From: Pythium myriotylum
Taxonomy: Eukaryota > Oomycota > Peronosporomycetes > Pythiales > Pythiaceae
Assembly: GCA_023091665.1 (NCBI GenBank)
Contig: JALJCQ010000003.1
Span: 1 to 64,000 of the forward strand
Direction: 5' to 3'
Length of the DNA: 64,000 nucleotides
Below the pieces are notes generated by a model. That model had not been told where the DNA came from. It saw only the letters and a list, made by a program, of their open reading frames with translations, and did not search any database. This document shows, piece after piece, positions 49,823-60,174 of the stretch; positions within the stretch are counted from its first letter, which is position 1; each line of letters begins with the position of its first letter. Both the position numbers and the translations under genes were made by a program.

Positions 49823-50710
49823 TCACGCCTGCTTGGCGTCCTTGTCCTCGCTGTCTTGGAGCAGTGCGTGCGGACGCGTCTGCTTGAACGTGTGCATGGC
49901 CTGCGCCACGCGCGTGAACTTGACGAGCCAGACGCTGAGCCAGTCGGGCAGCAGCACCATGAGCATCTCGAGCACGTAGAGGATGCTCGGCATCATGAGC
50001 CGCCACTGGTTGCGACGCACGGCGCGCACGATGCTCTCGGCCACGTACTCGGGCGTGAGCCACTGCGTGAAGCGCGGCGGCGTCACGCCTTCAAACATGC
50101 CGGTCTTGATGAACGACGGACACACGAGCGTGCAGTGCACGCCCGTCTTGCCCATGGCCTGCAGCTCTTGACGCAGGCTCACCATGATGCCGACGGCCGC
50201 GTACTTGCTCGCGCAGTAGTCGACCATGCCGCCGCAGCCAAAGATCCCGGCGGCCGAGGCGATCGAGACGATGTTGCCCTTGTTGCGCTTGACCATGCCG
50301 GGCAGAAACGCCTTGATGGTCCACATGTGCGACGTCGCGTTCACGTCCATGGTCTTCTTGACCATGGCGTCGCTGCACTCGAGGATGGGCTTGCCGCCGA
50401 CGATGCCGGCGTTGTTGATGAGGATGTCGACCCCGCCGAGCTTGGCGAGCACGGCCTCGGCCGTCTTGTAGACGCTCTCGCGGTCCGTGACGTCGACCTT
50501 GTAAAAGTGCGGGCGCGGCGTCGCGACGCCGAGCGCCTTGATCTCCTTGACCACTTGCGCGCCGAGCTCGTCGTTGAGGTCCCAGATCACGACCGTGGCG
50601 CCGAGCTTGGCGAACTTGAGCGCCATGAGCCGGCCGATGCCCATGGCGCCGCCCGTGATGAGCACGACGTCGCCGCGCACGGACTTGAGCGAGCCGAAGA
50701 GGAAGGACAT
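49823..50710 (-). CDS. SDR16C-like short-chain dehydrogenase 1 (295 aa)
   Basis: Start at MSFLFGSLKSVRGD. Cofactor loop TGGAMGIG, acidic residue after VVIWDLND (NAD-type preference), NNAGIVGGKPI, SIASAAG, and Y-C-A-S-K catalytic Tyr/Lys. The region VNATSHMWTIKAFLPGM and the hydrophobic C-terminal part (ILYVLEMLMVLLPDW) resemble the SDR16C group (RDH10, DHRS3, HSD17B11/13), which oxidise or reduce retinoids, steroids or other lipid alcohols on ER or lipid-droplet membranes. Substrate here unknown. First of seven co-oriented paralogues. C-terminus is slightly longer than in the others (DSEDKDAKQA). Confidence 0.9.
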   Translation of the reverse strand: MSFLFGSLKSVRGDVVLITGGAMGIGRLMALKFAKLGATVVIWDLNDELGAQVVKEIKALGVATPRPHFYKVDVTDRESVYKTAEAVLAKLGGVDILINNAGIVGGKPILECSDAMVKKTMDVNATSHMWTIKAFLPGMVKRNKGNIVSIASAAGIFGCGGMVDYCASKYAAVGIMVSLRQELQAMGKTGVHCTLVCPSFIKTGMFEGVTPPRFTQWLTPEYVAESIVRAVRRNQWRLMMPSILYVLEMLMVLLPDWLSVWLVKFTRVAQAMHTFKQTRPHALLQDSEDKDAKQA

Positions 50711-51078
50711 GGCGGAGCGAGGCGGTTGAAGAATGGCGCGGCGAGGGACCGGGAGGGAGCGCGAGGACCCTCTCGGAGAGTCCAGTCCGCCGTGAAGAAG
50801 ATGATGGCAGTTGACAGTGGCACCATCCAGTGTACTGCTGCGTGTCAAGGAGGATCCGAAAAGCTCTTTTAACAAAACAAGGTTGTTTGTATTACAAAGT
50901 GTAGATAAATGGAGAGATGGAGATCACCTGGTTTTGAATCACATGAAGAAAGATTTATCGTGTTTTCGAAACGTGTTTACCCAATCGGAATCCCAAGTTT
51001 TTGCACCAATTACAAAACGCTGTTTTACGTTGATTACCCGGCGCAATCCTCGTCTGCTGATTGCGCCCGTTGAGGAGC

Positions 51079-51954
51079 TCACTTGCCTTTCTTGGTCTCG
51101 GCCTCGACGGCGTGCGGACGCGTCTGTTTGAACGTGTGCATGGCCTTGGCGACGCCCGCGAAGTTGATGACCCAGACGGCCAGGCGGTCGGGCAGCAGCA
51201 CGGTCACGGCCTCGAGCAGATAGAGAACGCGAGGCATCAGCAGCCGCCACTGGTTGCGACGCACGGCCGCCACGACTTTGTCGGCCACGTACTCGGGCGA
51301 GAGCCACGTCGTGAAGCGCGGCGGCGTCACGCCTTCGAACATGCCGGTCTTGATGAACGACGGACACACGAGCGTGCAGTGGACACCGTCCTTGCCCATC
51401 GCTTGCAGTTCTTGACGCAGGCTCACCATGATGCCGACCGCTGCGTATTTCGAAGCGCAGTAGTCCACCATGCCGCCACAGCCGAAAACGCCAGCCGCTG
51501 GTGCGATCGAGACGATGTTGCCTTTGTTGTTGCGGATCATGCCCGGGAGAAACGCCTTGATCGTCCAGATGTGCGACGTCGCATTGACGTCCATGGTCTT
51601 CTCCACCATCGCATCACTGCATTCGAGAATGGGCTTGCCACCGACGATACCAGCATTGTTGATGAGAATGTCGACACCTCCGAGCTTGGAGATGACATTT
51701 TCCGCTGTCTTGTACACGAGCTCACGATCCGTGACGTCGACCTTGTAGAAATGGGCAGGGCGAACCGTCTGGCCAAGCGCGCGGATTTCGCTCACGATCT
51801 TGGCGCCGAGCTCTTCGTTAAGGTCCCAGATGACGACGTGGGCGCCGAGCTTGGCGAACTTGAGCGCCATGAGTCGTCCAATGCCCATGGCGCCACCGGT
51901 GATGAGCACGACGTCGCCTTCCACAGACTTCTGGCGGCCGAAGAGAAAGGACAT
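51079..51954 (-). CDS. SDR16C-like short-chain dehydrogenase 2 (291 aa)
   Basis: MSFLFGRQKSVEGD start. TGGAMGIG, NNAGIVGGKP, SIAPAAG (Ala-Pro instead of Ala-Ser before the catalytic-serine loop region), Y-C-A-S-K all present. C-terminus MHTFKQTRPHAVEAETKKGK. Closest in appearance to genes 4 and 5 of the array. An Inr-like motif (cattctctaattc on the minus strand) sits about 30 bp upstream of the ATG. Confidence 0.9.
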   Translation of the reverse strand: MSFLFGRQKSVEGDVVLITGGAMGIGRLMALKFAKLGAHVVIWDLNEELGAKIVSEIRALGQTVRPAHFYKVDVTDRELVYKTAENVISKLGGVDILINNAGIVGGKPILECSDAMVEKTMDVNATSHIWTIKAFLPGMIRNNKGNIVSIAPAAGVFGCGGMVDYCASKYAAVGIMVSLRQELQAMGKDGVHCTLVCPSFIKTGMFEGVTPPRFTTWLSPEYVADKVVAAVRRNQWRLLMPRVLYLLEAVTVLLPDRLAVWVINFAGVAKAMHTFKQTRPHAVEAETKKGK

Positions 51955-52240
51955 GATGAGATGGCGAGGCTGGTGCTGGCGAATTAGAGAATGAAGTGGA
52001 CTGTTTGAAGTGCCGGTGCTTTAGCGGACGGCAGCATGACGCCACTGGGCTCTGGCAGGTCCGTTGACGCCATGGGAGCGTGGCACAATACACAGATCCC
52101 CCATTTGCAACGAGGCGTTCTTTACCAAAAACAGATATAGACGTCCACCCATCCCCTCGACGTCAACTAGGCTATCGCACCTACTTTTGGGATCAAGTGG
52201 ATCCTGCAGCCATTTGCAGAGAGCTCTTCACTCGACGGCC

Positions 52241-53080
52241 TCAGGCTTGGGCGTTAAAGTTCTTCATCACGTCGTTCGCGCCCACAAACTTGTATCCCCA
52301 GAAGATAACTCGATCGGGGAGCACGGCTTGGAGGCCTTCGAGAACGTAGAGCGAGCGAGGCAGCAGCACGCGCCACTGGTTCGTGCGCACAGCCGAGATC
52401 ACGGCGTCGGCCACTTCCTCGGCCGTGAGCCACTCGCTTCCTCTCGGCAGATTCACGCGCTCGGTCATGTTGGTGCGAGTCCACGAAGGGCAGACCAGCG
52501 TGCAGTGGACGCCGTCCTTGCCCATGGCCTGCAGCTCCTGACGAAGACTCACCATGAAGCCGACCGACGCAAACTTGGACGCGCAGTAGTCGACCATCCC
52601 CGGAGTCCCGAAAATGCCGCCGGCGGACGACACAGAGACGATGTTGCCCTTGTTGTTGCGGATCATCGCAGGGAGGAAGGCCTTGGTGGTCCAGAAGTGG
52701 GCCGTCGCGTTCACGTCAAGGGTCTGCTCGATCGCGGCGTCGTCTCTTTCGAGCAGCGGGCCTCCGTGGAGAACGCCTGCATTGTTGATGAGAATGTCGA
52801 CACCCCCCAACTTGGATTTGATGTCCTCGGCCGTTTTGTACACGAGCTCTCGATCCGTGACGTCGACCCTGTAGAAATGCGCTTTCGGGACGTGAGGCCC
52901 AAGCGCCTTGATCTCTTCGACCACTGAGGCCCCGAGTTCCTGGTTGCGGCCCCAGATCACGACGTGCGCGCCGAGAGCGGCGAACTTGATCGCGAGAAGG
53001 CGTCCGATGCCCATGGTGCCGCCCGTGACGAGCACGACGTCGCCCTCGAAGGACGTGGGGCTGCTAGCGGAGACCCCCAT
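52241..53080 (-). CDS. SDR16C-like short-chain dehydrogenase 3 (279 aa)
   Basis: Start set at MGVSASSPTSFEGD; a TTG-started longer frame is not credible. TGGTMGIG, NNAGVLHGGPLLE, SVSSAGG, Y-C-A-S-K. More divergent than its neighbours: IWGRNQELGASV instead of IWDLNEELGA (so the acidic NAD-selecting residue is Gly-Arg-Asn, suggesting NADPH use), and a shorter C-terminus without the FKQTRPHA box. Possibly a distinct substrate. Confidence 0.88.
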   Translation of the reverse strand: MGVSASSPTSFEGDVVLVTGGTMGIGRLLAIKFAALGAHVVIWGRNQELGASVVEEIKALGPHVPKAHFYRVDVTDRELVYKTAEDIKSKLGGVDILINNAGVLHGGPLLERDDAAIEQTLDVNATAHFWTTKAFLPAMIRNNKGNIVSVSSAGGIFGTPGMVDYCASKFASVGFMVSLRQELQAMGKDGVHCTLVCPSWTRTNMTERVNLPRGSEWLTAEEVADAVISAVRTNQWRVLLPRSLYVLEGLQAVLPDRVIFWGYKFVGANDVMKNFNAQA

Positions 53081-53614
53081 GATGCCAATCAGTGACGAAT
53101 GCAAAGAGAATCCTTGAGTAAACAATTGTACTGTAGTGATTGGATAAAAGAACCCATGGCGGCAATTAAATATCGGATTATGATTTGATGAAACTCACAC
53201 AAGCGGTGTCCATCATGCTCAAGCGAAGCAAGTACAGCCGAGGAGGACGGTCTCACTCAGGCAGACGGCTTCCTTGCTTCCATGATGAGTCGATTGTGTT
53301 ACATCAGTGAGCTTTCTTGCTTGCAACAATAACGATTCGAAACCTGTTGCTCGTGAATGCTCTCTGGGAGTAATCGCGGCAGGAAGCTGTGAGGTCTTGG
53401 TCAGCGTCTCCTGCGTGGTACCGCACAGTCCGTACGGCACCACTTACTGCATCCCGAGTGAGGCCTCTAGTGTCTCTTTCGTGGGTAGCGCATTCAGTCT
53501 AAGAAATTATACGTATGGGGAACAGTGATGACGTGCATAAGCCACTGCACCAAGATCTGGTCAATTGAAAATTGTTATTTCGACATCTCAAACTCCCACT
53601 TAGGTGGCTCTGGC

Positions 53615-54490
53615 TCAAACGCTCTTCTTGGCATCGGCCTCAATGGCATGCGGACGCGTCTGCTTGAACGTCTGCATGGCCTTGCCGATGCCCGTGAGCT
53701 TCATGACCGACACGGAGATCCAGTCGGGAAACACCGCGGTCGCCGCCTCGAACATATAGAAAATGCGAGGCATGATGAGTCGCCACTCGTTCTGACGTAC
53801 CGCCGTGACGACTTTGTCGGCCACGTACTCGGGTTCGAGCCACTGAATACCCAAGGGCAGCGTCGTACCTTCGAACATACCCGTCTTGATAAACGACGGG
53901 CAGACAAGTGTGCAGTGGATGCCGTCCTTGCCCATGGCCTGCAATTCTTGGCGCAGACTCGTCATGATCCCGACGGCCGCGTACTTGCTACCACAGTAGT
54001 CGACCATGCCACCTACGCCCATGATCCCGGCGACAGAAGCGATCGAGACGATGTTGCCCTTGTTGTTGTGGATCATGCCCGGGAGAAACGCCTTGATCGT
54101 CCAGATGTGTGATGTCGCGTTGACATCCATGGTCTTCTGCACAACCGCATCGCTGCACTCGAGAATGGGCTTGCCACCGACGATGCCGGCGTTGTTGACA
54201 AGGATATCCACGCCTCCCAACTTCGCTTTGATGTCCTCGGCCGTCTTGTACACGAGCTCACGATCCGTGACGTCGACCTTGTAGAAATGGGCAGGGCGAG
54301 TGTCGGGTCCGAGCTCCTTGATCTCGTTCACGATCTTCGCGCCGTGCTCTTCGTTGAGGTCCCAAACGACGACATTGGCGCCGAGCTTGGCGAACTTGAG
54401 TGCCATGAGGCGTCCGACGCCCATGGCGCCGCCGGTGATGACGGCGACGTTGCCTTTGACAGACTTCTGACGGCGGAAGAGGGATAACAT
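53615..54490 (-). CDS. SDR16C-like short-chain dehydrogenase 4 (291 aa)
   Basis: MLSLFRRQKSVKGN start. TGGAMGVG (Val for Ile), VNNAGIVGGKP, SIASVAG, MVDYCGSKYAA with catalytic Y-C-G-S-K. C-terminus AMQTFKQTRPHAIEADAKKSV. A good core promoter match lies 30-45 bp upstream (54520-54535). Confidence 0.9.
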   Translation of the reverse strand: MLSLFRRQKSVKGNVAVITGGAMGVGRLMALKFAKLGANVVVWDLNEEHGAKIVNEIKELGPDTRPAHFYKVDVTDRELVYKTAEDIKAKLGGVDILVNNAGIVGGKPILECSDAVVQKTMDVNATSHIWTIKAFLPGMIHNNKGNIVSIASVAGIMGVGGMVDYCGSKYAAVGIMTSLRQELQAMGKDGIHCTLVCPSFIKTGMFEGTTLPLGIQWLEPEYVADKVVTAVRQNEWRLIMPRIFYMFEAATAVFPDWISVSVMKLTGIGKAMQTFKQTRPHAIEADAKKSV

Positions 54491-54519
54491 GATGAGATGT
54501 CGTCAAGGCTGTTGCTGGC

Positions 54520-54535
54520 AAATTGGAGAATGAAA
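54520..54535 (-). promoter_or_regulatory. Oomycete Inr/FPR core promoter of SDR 4
   Basis: On the minus strand tttcattctccaattt matches GCTCATTYYNCAWTTT at 14 of 16 positions, missing only the first two. It lies 30 bp upstream of the ATG at 54490, giving a short 5' UTR. Confidence 0.7.
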
Positions 54536-55224
54536 TCGTTTCTGCGGCTTCACGAGTGCTGCGTAGTAACTTGTGGTTCGGATGACTTCATCGCCAGAAC
54601 CACAACAAAGCTTCACTCTTAAGAGGAGCTCGTCGACAGCCAACGAAGCAGACCCAACTATGGCTGGCACTTGGGTTGCAGTGCAGACGATTACTGACAG
54701 GGCCCCCAAAACAGAGAAAATAATGGAACACTTGGAGACGATCGAGACAGTTGTGAGATGATCCCTAGTGGGGCTCGAGCTCGCGCTCACGCCTCATGGG
54801 CGAGGGTGTGCCCTGGGGCGTGATCTCTTGTAACGCACCATCCAGTAGAAGTCAAGCTCTATCTGACAACGGTGGTATCTCCCTACCAGAGCGCGAGCAC
54901 TACAGTTCGCGACAGTCGATCCGATGAACTGGTGGAGTCTTTCTTACGGTAAACCGAAATCATATCTGGTCACGACACCAGATTTACCGATTCTTCGACT
55001 AACCTCGCTCTTTCGTTACACTCCTCTCCGTTTGTCGCCGTGTAAATGATACTTCAGTACAAAAAGACACTGTAGTCCGATGCTATGAGATTCTTGTCTA
55101 AGTCCATAGGGCTGGGAGGTGTCAAATCTCTCTATCGATGGAGATGTAGTCATTTCCCAGATCTGTCTTGCCTGCCCCTTTCACGCCGCGAAATCAAAAC
55201 GCCGCGGGCCTTGATTGTGGATAT

Positions 55225-55460
55225 GTCGTCATTGATAACCGTGATTGCATCCATGAATCACGCCGAAGTGAGCTCCTAAAGTCATGGATGTAATCAAGAT
55301 GTTTTTTGCTGTCACCCTCAACGACAGCAAATGCGTCCACCTGATCGTGCACAAACTTCGCGACATCCGTGAAGTCAACGACTCAGACGTCGTCTGTGTC
55401 GCAGATAGCGACTGCGCCGCCAGCGATGGCTGGATCTGACGTCGACACCCAATCGGGCAA
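55225..55460 (-). pseudogene. Decayed SDR 3'-end relic 1
   Basis: The sequence around 55330-55395 aligns by eye to the last ~70 bp of the SDR genes (the FKQTRPHA region; e.g. tgcgtccacctgatcgtgcacaaact against the SDR2 3' end near 51116). It is full of substitutions and has no open SDR frame. A preceding stretch (gtgattgcatccat ... tggatgtaatcaa) recurs before relic 2 at 57331-57385, so both relics come from a common duplicated ancestor. Confidence 0.55.
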
Positions 55461-55879
55461 TCTGAATTCCAGACAGGCCAGGCCCTCGGTCAGGTCGGCT
55501 TACGTGGATAATCTGATCAACAAGCTACTGATCCCTCGCAGTCGTAGCATCTCTCCGTCAACGTTTTGGAGCCAACCTGGGCTCCTTGACATCTCCAATC
55601 CGCCAAGCTTCGAGCTTGATTGTAAGAAAAGAAGAAACTTGAGTGCAGCAGCGCTCGCAGGGAGAATTCTTCAATGCGTCAATGGCGGGAGGTATTGAGG
55701 AAGTTAGCTTGGTGCGGCAAGAAGAGATCAGTTGAATTGAAGACAAAAGACAGCGTAATGGGGGTCGCCACAGCTGATGAACGGGGGAATGCATGGGAGC
55801 AAACTTCATTGGCTGAAGATTCCATTCACCGATCAGCACACCATAAAATCACACAATCTCTCTGTCCATTTGCTCAACC

Positions 55880-56755
55880 TTACACGACTTTCTTCGCTTC
55901 GGCCTCGATGGCGTGTGGGCGCGTCTGCTTGAAGGTGTTCATGGCCTTCGTGACGCCTGTGAGCTTGACAACCCACATTGCCATCCAGTCCGGAAGCAAC
56001 ACAATCACGGCCTCGAGCATGTAGAGGATGTTCGGCATCATGAGGCGCCACTCGTTGCGACGCACAGCACGCACGACGCTCTCGGCCACATACTCGGGCG
56101 TGAGCCATTGAGTACCGACAGGCAATGTCACACCTTCAAACATGCCGGTTTTGATGAACGACGGGCACACTACAGTGCAGTGGACACCGTCCTTGCCCAT
56201 CGCTTGCAATTCTTGGCGCAAGCTCACCATCACGCCTACAGCCGCGAACTTGCTGGCGCAGTAGTCCACCATGCCTCCACCGCCGAAAACGCCAGCTGCT
56301 GATGCGATCGAGACAATATTGCCCTTGTCATTGTGAATCATGCCCGGCAGAAACGCCTTGATCGTCCAGATGTGCGACGTCGCATTGACGTCCATCGTCT
56401 TCTCCACCATCGCATCATTGCACTCGAGAATGGGCTTGCCACCGACGATGCCGGCGTTGTTGATCAGAATATCCACGCCTCCCAGCTTGGCTTTGATGTC
56501 CTCCGCTGTCTTGTACACGAGCTTGCGATCCGTGACATCGACCTTGTAGAAATGGGCAGGGCGGACCGTCGGTCCTAGTCCTCTGATCTCGTTTACGATC
56601 TTCGCGCCGTGATCTTCGTTGAGGTCCCAGATGACAACGTGGGCACCGAGCTTGGCAAACTTGAGCGCCATGAGGCGTCCGATGCCCATGGCACCGCCGG
56701 TGATGACGGCGACGTCGCCCTGGACAGACTTGAGACGGTTGAAGAAGAAGACCAT
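55880..56755 (-). CDS. SDR16C-like short-chain dehydrogenase 5 (291 aa)
   Basis: Start set at MVFFFNRLKSVQGD. TGGAMGIG, NNAGIVGGKP, SIASAAG, Y-C-A-S-K. C-terminus AMNTFKQTRPHAIEAEAKKVV. Very similar to gene 4 over the cofactor and catalytic regions, so probably a recent duplicate. Confidence 0.9.
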   Translation of the reverse strand: MVFFFNRLKSVQGDVAVITGGAMGIGRLMALKFAKLGAHVVIWDLNEDHGAKIVNEIRGLGPTVRPAHFYKVDVTDRKLVYKTAEDIKAKLGGVDILINNAGIVGGKPILECNDAMVEKTMDVNATSHIWTIKAFLPGMIHNDKGNIVSIASAAGVFGGGGMVDYCASKFAAVGVMVSLRQELQAMGKDGVHCTVVCPSFIKTGMFEGVTLPVGTQWLTPEYVAESVVRAVRRNEWRLMMPNILYMLEAVIVLLPDWMAMWVVKLTGVTKAMNTFKQTRPHAIEAEAKKVV

Positions 56756-58332
56756 GGTGGCGACAAGGCAGCGAAGCTCTTGTTGGTGAGTTGCAGAATG
56801 ATCTCGGCGCTCGTTGGTTGGTGTCTGTGGCCCCGGCGTGTGGTCACTGAGCTCGCAGGTAGGTTGACTTGAGGCGGAGGGGGACCCAACACGGGTCCAT
56901 TCTAACGTCATGATCGTTTGACAGCCTACCTAGTAGACGCAACATGGGTCCACGTCAATGAAAGCTTGAAAGGCTTACTACTGCTGATGCGATTACGATT
57001 GATCCGTCTTGACTCTTACTGAGACCGGTTCGCAGCCTACGAAACATACCGCTGACTACTAGTAGTATCGGGCATACCAGGACATAACAGAGGAGGACAT
57101 TCGTAAAACTGGCCAAAGTCCTAAGTCATAACCCCAGTGGACATCACACAGTCCACGAATACCATGTCATTAATATCTGAAAGCTCATGCAAATGAGGTC
57201 GCAGCCCTGGTCTGTGGCGTACACTCGAACCAAATCGACCAGACAGCGACCTCCACTGACTCTGCAGCCGCACGGATATCCAAAAGACGTATTGGTCTTG
57301 ATTATGAGCATCCTCATCGTGGAATCATCGTGATTGCATCCATCTTTCCTACCCGTTCGGGTGCTGAACTCGTGGATGTAATCAAAGGATATTGACTAAT
57401 AGTCGCGTGCACTCATCTTGATTTGGCCCCCGACGGCAAGGAGACGCGTCTGCTCGAGCGTGGGCATAAACTTTGCAAGATCCGAGATCTTGACGATCCA
57501 ATCGGGAACCGGCACGCTGTATCTCCAGCGCAAAGTGGACCCGACAAGCAGAACCGACTATAGACACCGAACTCGAATGCGACCCACTGAGTGAGGACTA
57601 CGGATAGACATACATGATACCGGTACAACTCGGACGAAAGCTCGTCATCTCGCTGAGCAGCACAGTCCTCGTCTTCGCTATCGAAAATATGAGCAGACAC
57701 GATATCGCCCATGGTGTTGTGGATCGCTCATGCAAGATAAGATCCAGCGACTCGTTAAATGGACCCGTCTTCAAATCGGGTCCATTCACGTTCAACTCCA
57801 AGGAGAAGCTCTCTTGACTGCCTGCCTCGTGGAACCAGACAGAATGTGGGTCCACGTAAACGAGAAGTTCGTTTGACAGCGGACTGCAGGTCGATTATTG
57901 TCGCGGACGAATGATACGTCTGCTGCTAGACGCCATTCTGAGTATGCCGACTGATAGAGTCTCCTCTCGTCGGATTCCCAGCGCCACGACGTGCGTCCGG
58001 TGTCTTTTGATCCACTCGTCAGTGCGAATTGTCAGCTGAAGTCAGAGGACCAAAGAGTCTGAGACCCCAGCCGGCAAAACTTGGAGGACACCGCAGCGTG
58101 GGAGTTACTACGTAGTAGTACCCAGCCTTTGACGAAGACGACAGCGTAGATGCTGAGTTTTCGTGGCGTTCTATGAACGCTGCATCGCCATGACCAGGTC
58201 GACAAGTGCTCGAGAACACGAGAGACGTCATAGGAAGCTTTGTTTTTGTTATGTACGACGACCAGAATTTGCGAAAATGGTGAGGAGAAGATTACGACGA
58301 TACGGAAGAGGATAGAATGCCTTCGCTCGAGC
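56756..58332. other. Intergenic region with repeats, contains SDR relic 2
   Basis: No intact gene. Holds SDR relic 2 (57405-57530) and a stretch (57868-57930, ending tgtcgcggacgaatgatacgtctgctgctaga) that resembles the end of the 882-bp duplicated unit (62100-62165 and 62982-63047). A related gtttgacag...gggtccacgt segment occurs at 56917-56960 and in reverse order at 57855-57880, so several copies of an old repeat are scattered through the SDR array. Confidence 0.5.
57405..57530 (-). pseudogene. Decayed SDR 3'-end relic 2
   Basis: 57455-57515 aligns by eye to the C-terminal coding end of the SDR genes (acgcgtctgctcgagcgtg, then gagatcttgacgatcca and aatcgggaac). Gaps and substitutions abolish the frame. 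No upstream SDR domain remains. Evidence of gene birth and death in the array. Confidence 0.6.
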
Positions 58333-59205
58333 TCACTGGAGCTCCTTCTCGGCCGCGGCGGCGTGCGGTCGCGTCTGCTTGAACGTCCGCATCGAGTCTC
58401 CAGCGCCCATGACCTCGCCAAGCCAGACCGTGACCCAGTCAGGCATGAGCACGACCAAGGCCTCGGTGATCGACAGCGACTTGGGCAGCAGCACGCGCCA
58501 CTGGTTGGTCTGCACGGCCTTGACGACCGCCGAGGCCACTTGCTCGGGCGTGAGCCAGTCGACGCCCTTGGGCGGCGTCACGCCTTCGAACATGCCTGTC
58601 TTGATATACGACGGACACACGAGCGTGCAGTGGACGCCGTCCTTGCCCATGGCTTGCAGCTCTTGACGCAGACTCACCATAATCCCAACGGCCGCGAACT
58701 TGGAAGCGCAGTAGTCGACCATGAACGCGCTGCCAAAGATGCCGGCGGCCGAGGCGATCGACACGATGTGGCCCTTATTATTACGGATCATGTACGGCAA
58801 AAAGGCCTTGAGCGTCCACATATGCGAGGTCGCATTCACGTCCATGGTCTTTTGCACGACGGCATCACTGCACTCGAGGATGGGCTTGCCACCGACGATG
58901 CCGGCGTTGTTGATCAGAATATCCACGCCTCCCAACTTGGCGTTGATGTCCTCCGCGGTCTTGTACACGAGCTCACGATCCGTGACGTCGACCTTGTAGA
59001 AATGCGCCTTGCGAGTGTTGGGCCCAAGTGCCTTGATCTCCTCGAGCACTTTGGCGCCGAGCTCTTCGTTGAGGTCCCAGATGACGACGTGGGCGCCGAG
59101 CTTGGCGAACTTGAGCGCCATGAGGCGTCCGATGCCCATGGCGCCGCCCGTGACGAGCGCGACGTCGCCGTCGACCGACTTGTAGCTGTTGAAGAAGAAG
59201 CCCAT
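58333..59205 (-). CDS. SDR16C-like short-chain dehydrogenase 6 (290 aa)
   Basis: MGFFFNSYKSVDGD start. TGGAMGIG, NNAGIVGGKP, SIASAAG, MVDYCASKFAA. C-terminus SMRTFKQTRPHAAAAEKELQ. The stretch KVLEEIKALGPNTRKAHFYK is identical to gene 7 (63070), including at DNA level over more than 200 bp (58920-59130 against 63670-63880), pointing to recent duplication or gene conversion between the two. Confidence 0.9.
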   Translation of the reverse strand: MGFFFNSYKSVDGDVALVTGGAMGIGRLMALKFAKLGAHVVIWDLNEELGAKVLEEIKALGPNTRKAHFYKVDVTDRELVYKTAEDINAKLGGVDILINNAGIVGGKPILECSDAVVQKTMDVNATSHMWTLKAFLPYMIRNNKGHIVSIASAAGIFGSAFMVDYCASKFAAVGIMVSLRQELQAMGKDGVHCTLVCPSYIKTGMFEGVTPPKGVDWLTPEQVASAVVKAVQTNQWRVLLPKSLSITEALVVLMPDWVTVWLGEVMGAGDSMRTFKQTRPHAAAAEKELQ

Positions 59206-60174
59206 GGTGTCAAGACGGAGGATTCGCGAGTGCGAGGAGAGTTGAGTGGGGATCGTGGAGCCATCATGAGATTGGTGATCCGTGTCAAAAAAAGATGGAG
59301 TAATACAGATGTCGCCTCTCCTTGTTGTGGAATAGAAAAAGAGGGGGATAGGAGAGATGAGCTGTAATCTGGTTTACTCCTGAACTTGAACAACTGTACC
59401 TCCAATTCGAATGGAACGGCGGGAAGGGATCCGTCACCAACCTGACCGAGTTGCCTTCAATTGCCCTCGCGGGCCATGCGAACGATGCAATCGGCGAGTT
59501 GGGACAAAGAGACTACATGGTGGGGTACACGGGTTACGAGCCTGGCGTTTGGTCTCTGTTGTCTTGAGCGTTGTCGTGCTGCTCGTCTGAAGGCCACAGG
59601 AACGAATACCTGGGAACCCCAGGGTTGGGATCTCTGCGAACAAATAACTTTGCGTCGCGGTCGCCACGTCCTACTGAAAGACGAAACCTCTGTAGGTTGG
59701 TTTCAATGTTGGTGGAATCTCTGGGGCTATGATATTCGTTCGATGAAGTTCTTCGAAAGGAAGTTTTTCGAAGAAACATCCACGTGTCCAAAGCTGAACG
59801 GGATGGCGAAATTCGTGGACGAGTCGCCGGTGGCGGGAAATGATCGGGTGGAAGATCGCCATGTTTCTATCTGGATGACCACTATGGAGCCAAAGCCACA
59901 AGTGCCACTACGAAACAAAAGCTCATGAATCACCAACGAGCACTGAGTGATTAATTAAAATCATGGCACAATCCTGTGTCGGCTTCACTGAAATCTGCAT
60001 CTAGAGTCTGGAGGGCTCACGCCGCGCTCTACAGGAGCATGACGACGGAATGTATACCTTGCACAAAATGAACTGCTGGGGTACGACAATGAAAAGGATA
60101 CAAATGGACTTGCACATGCATGGCGACCACGAAGACTAGTCGGCTAGGAGAGACTTTCAATCCTTCGACATGAC
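59206..60174. other. Intergenic region, nothing firmly recognised
   Basis: A 155-codon + strand frame at 59461-59928 begins without an ATG at a sensible place and has no family motif, so it is not called. No repeat or RNA gene identified. Confidence 0.45.

Noticed and set aside
59461..59928. 155-codon plus-strand frame
   Set aside because: Begins at TTG, no recognised motif, and lies in a repeat-bearing spacer.
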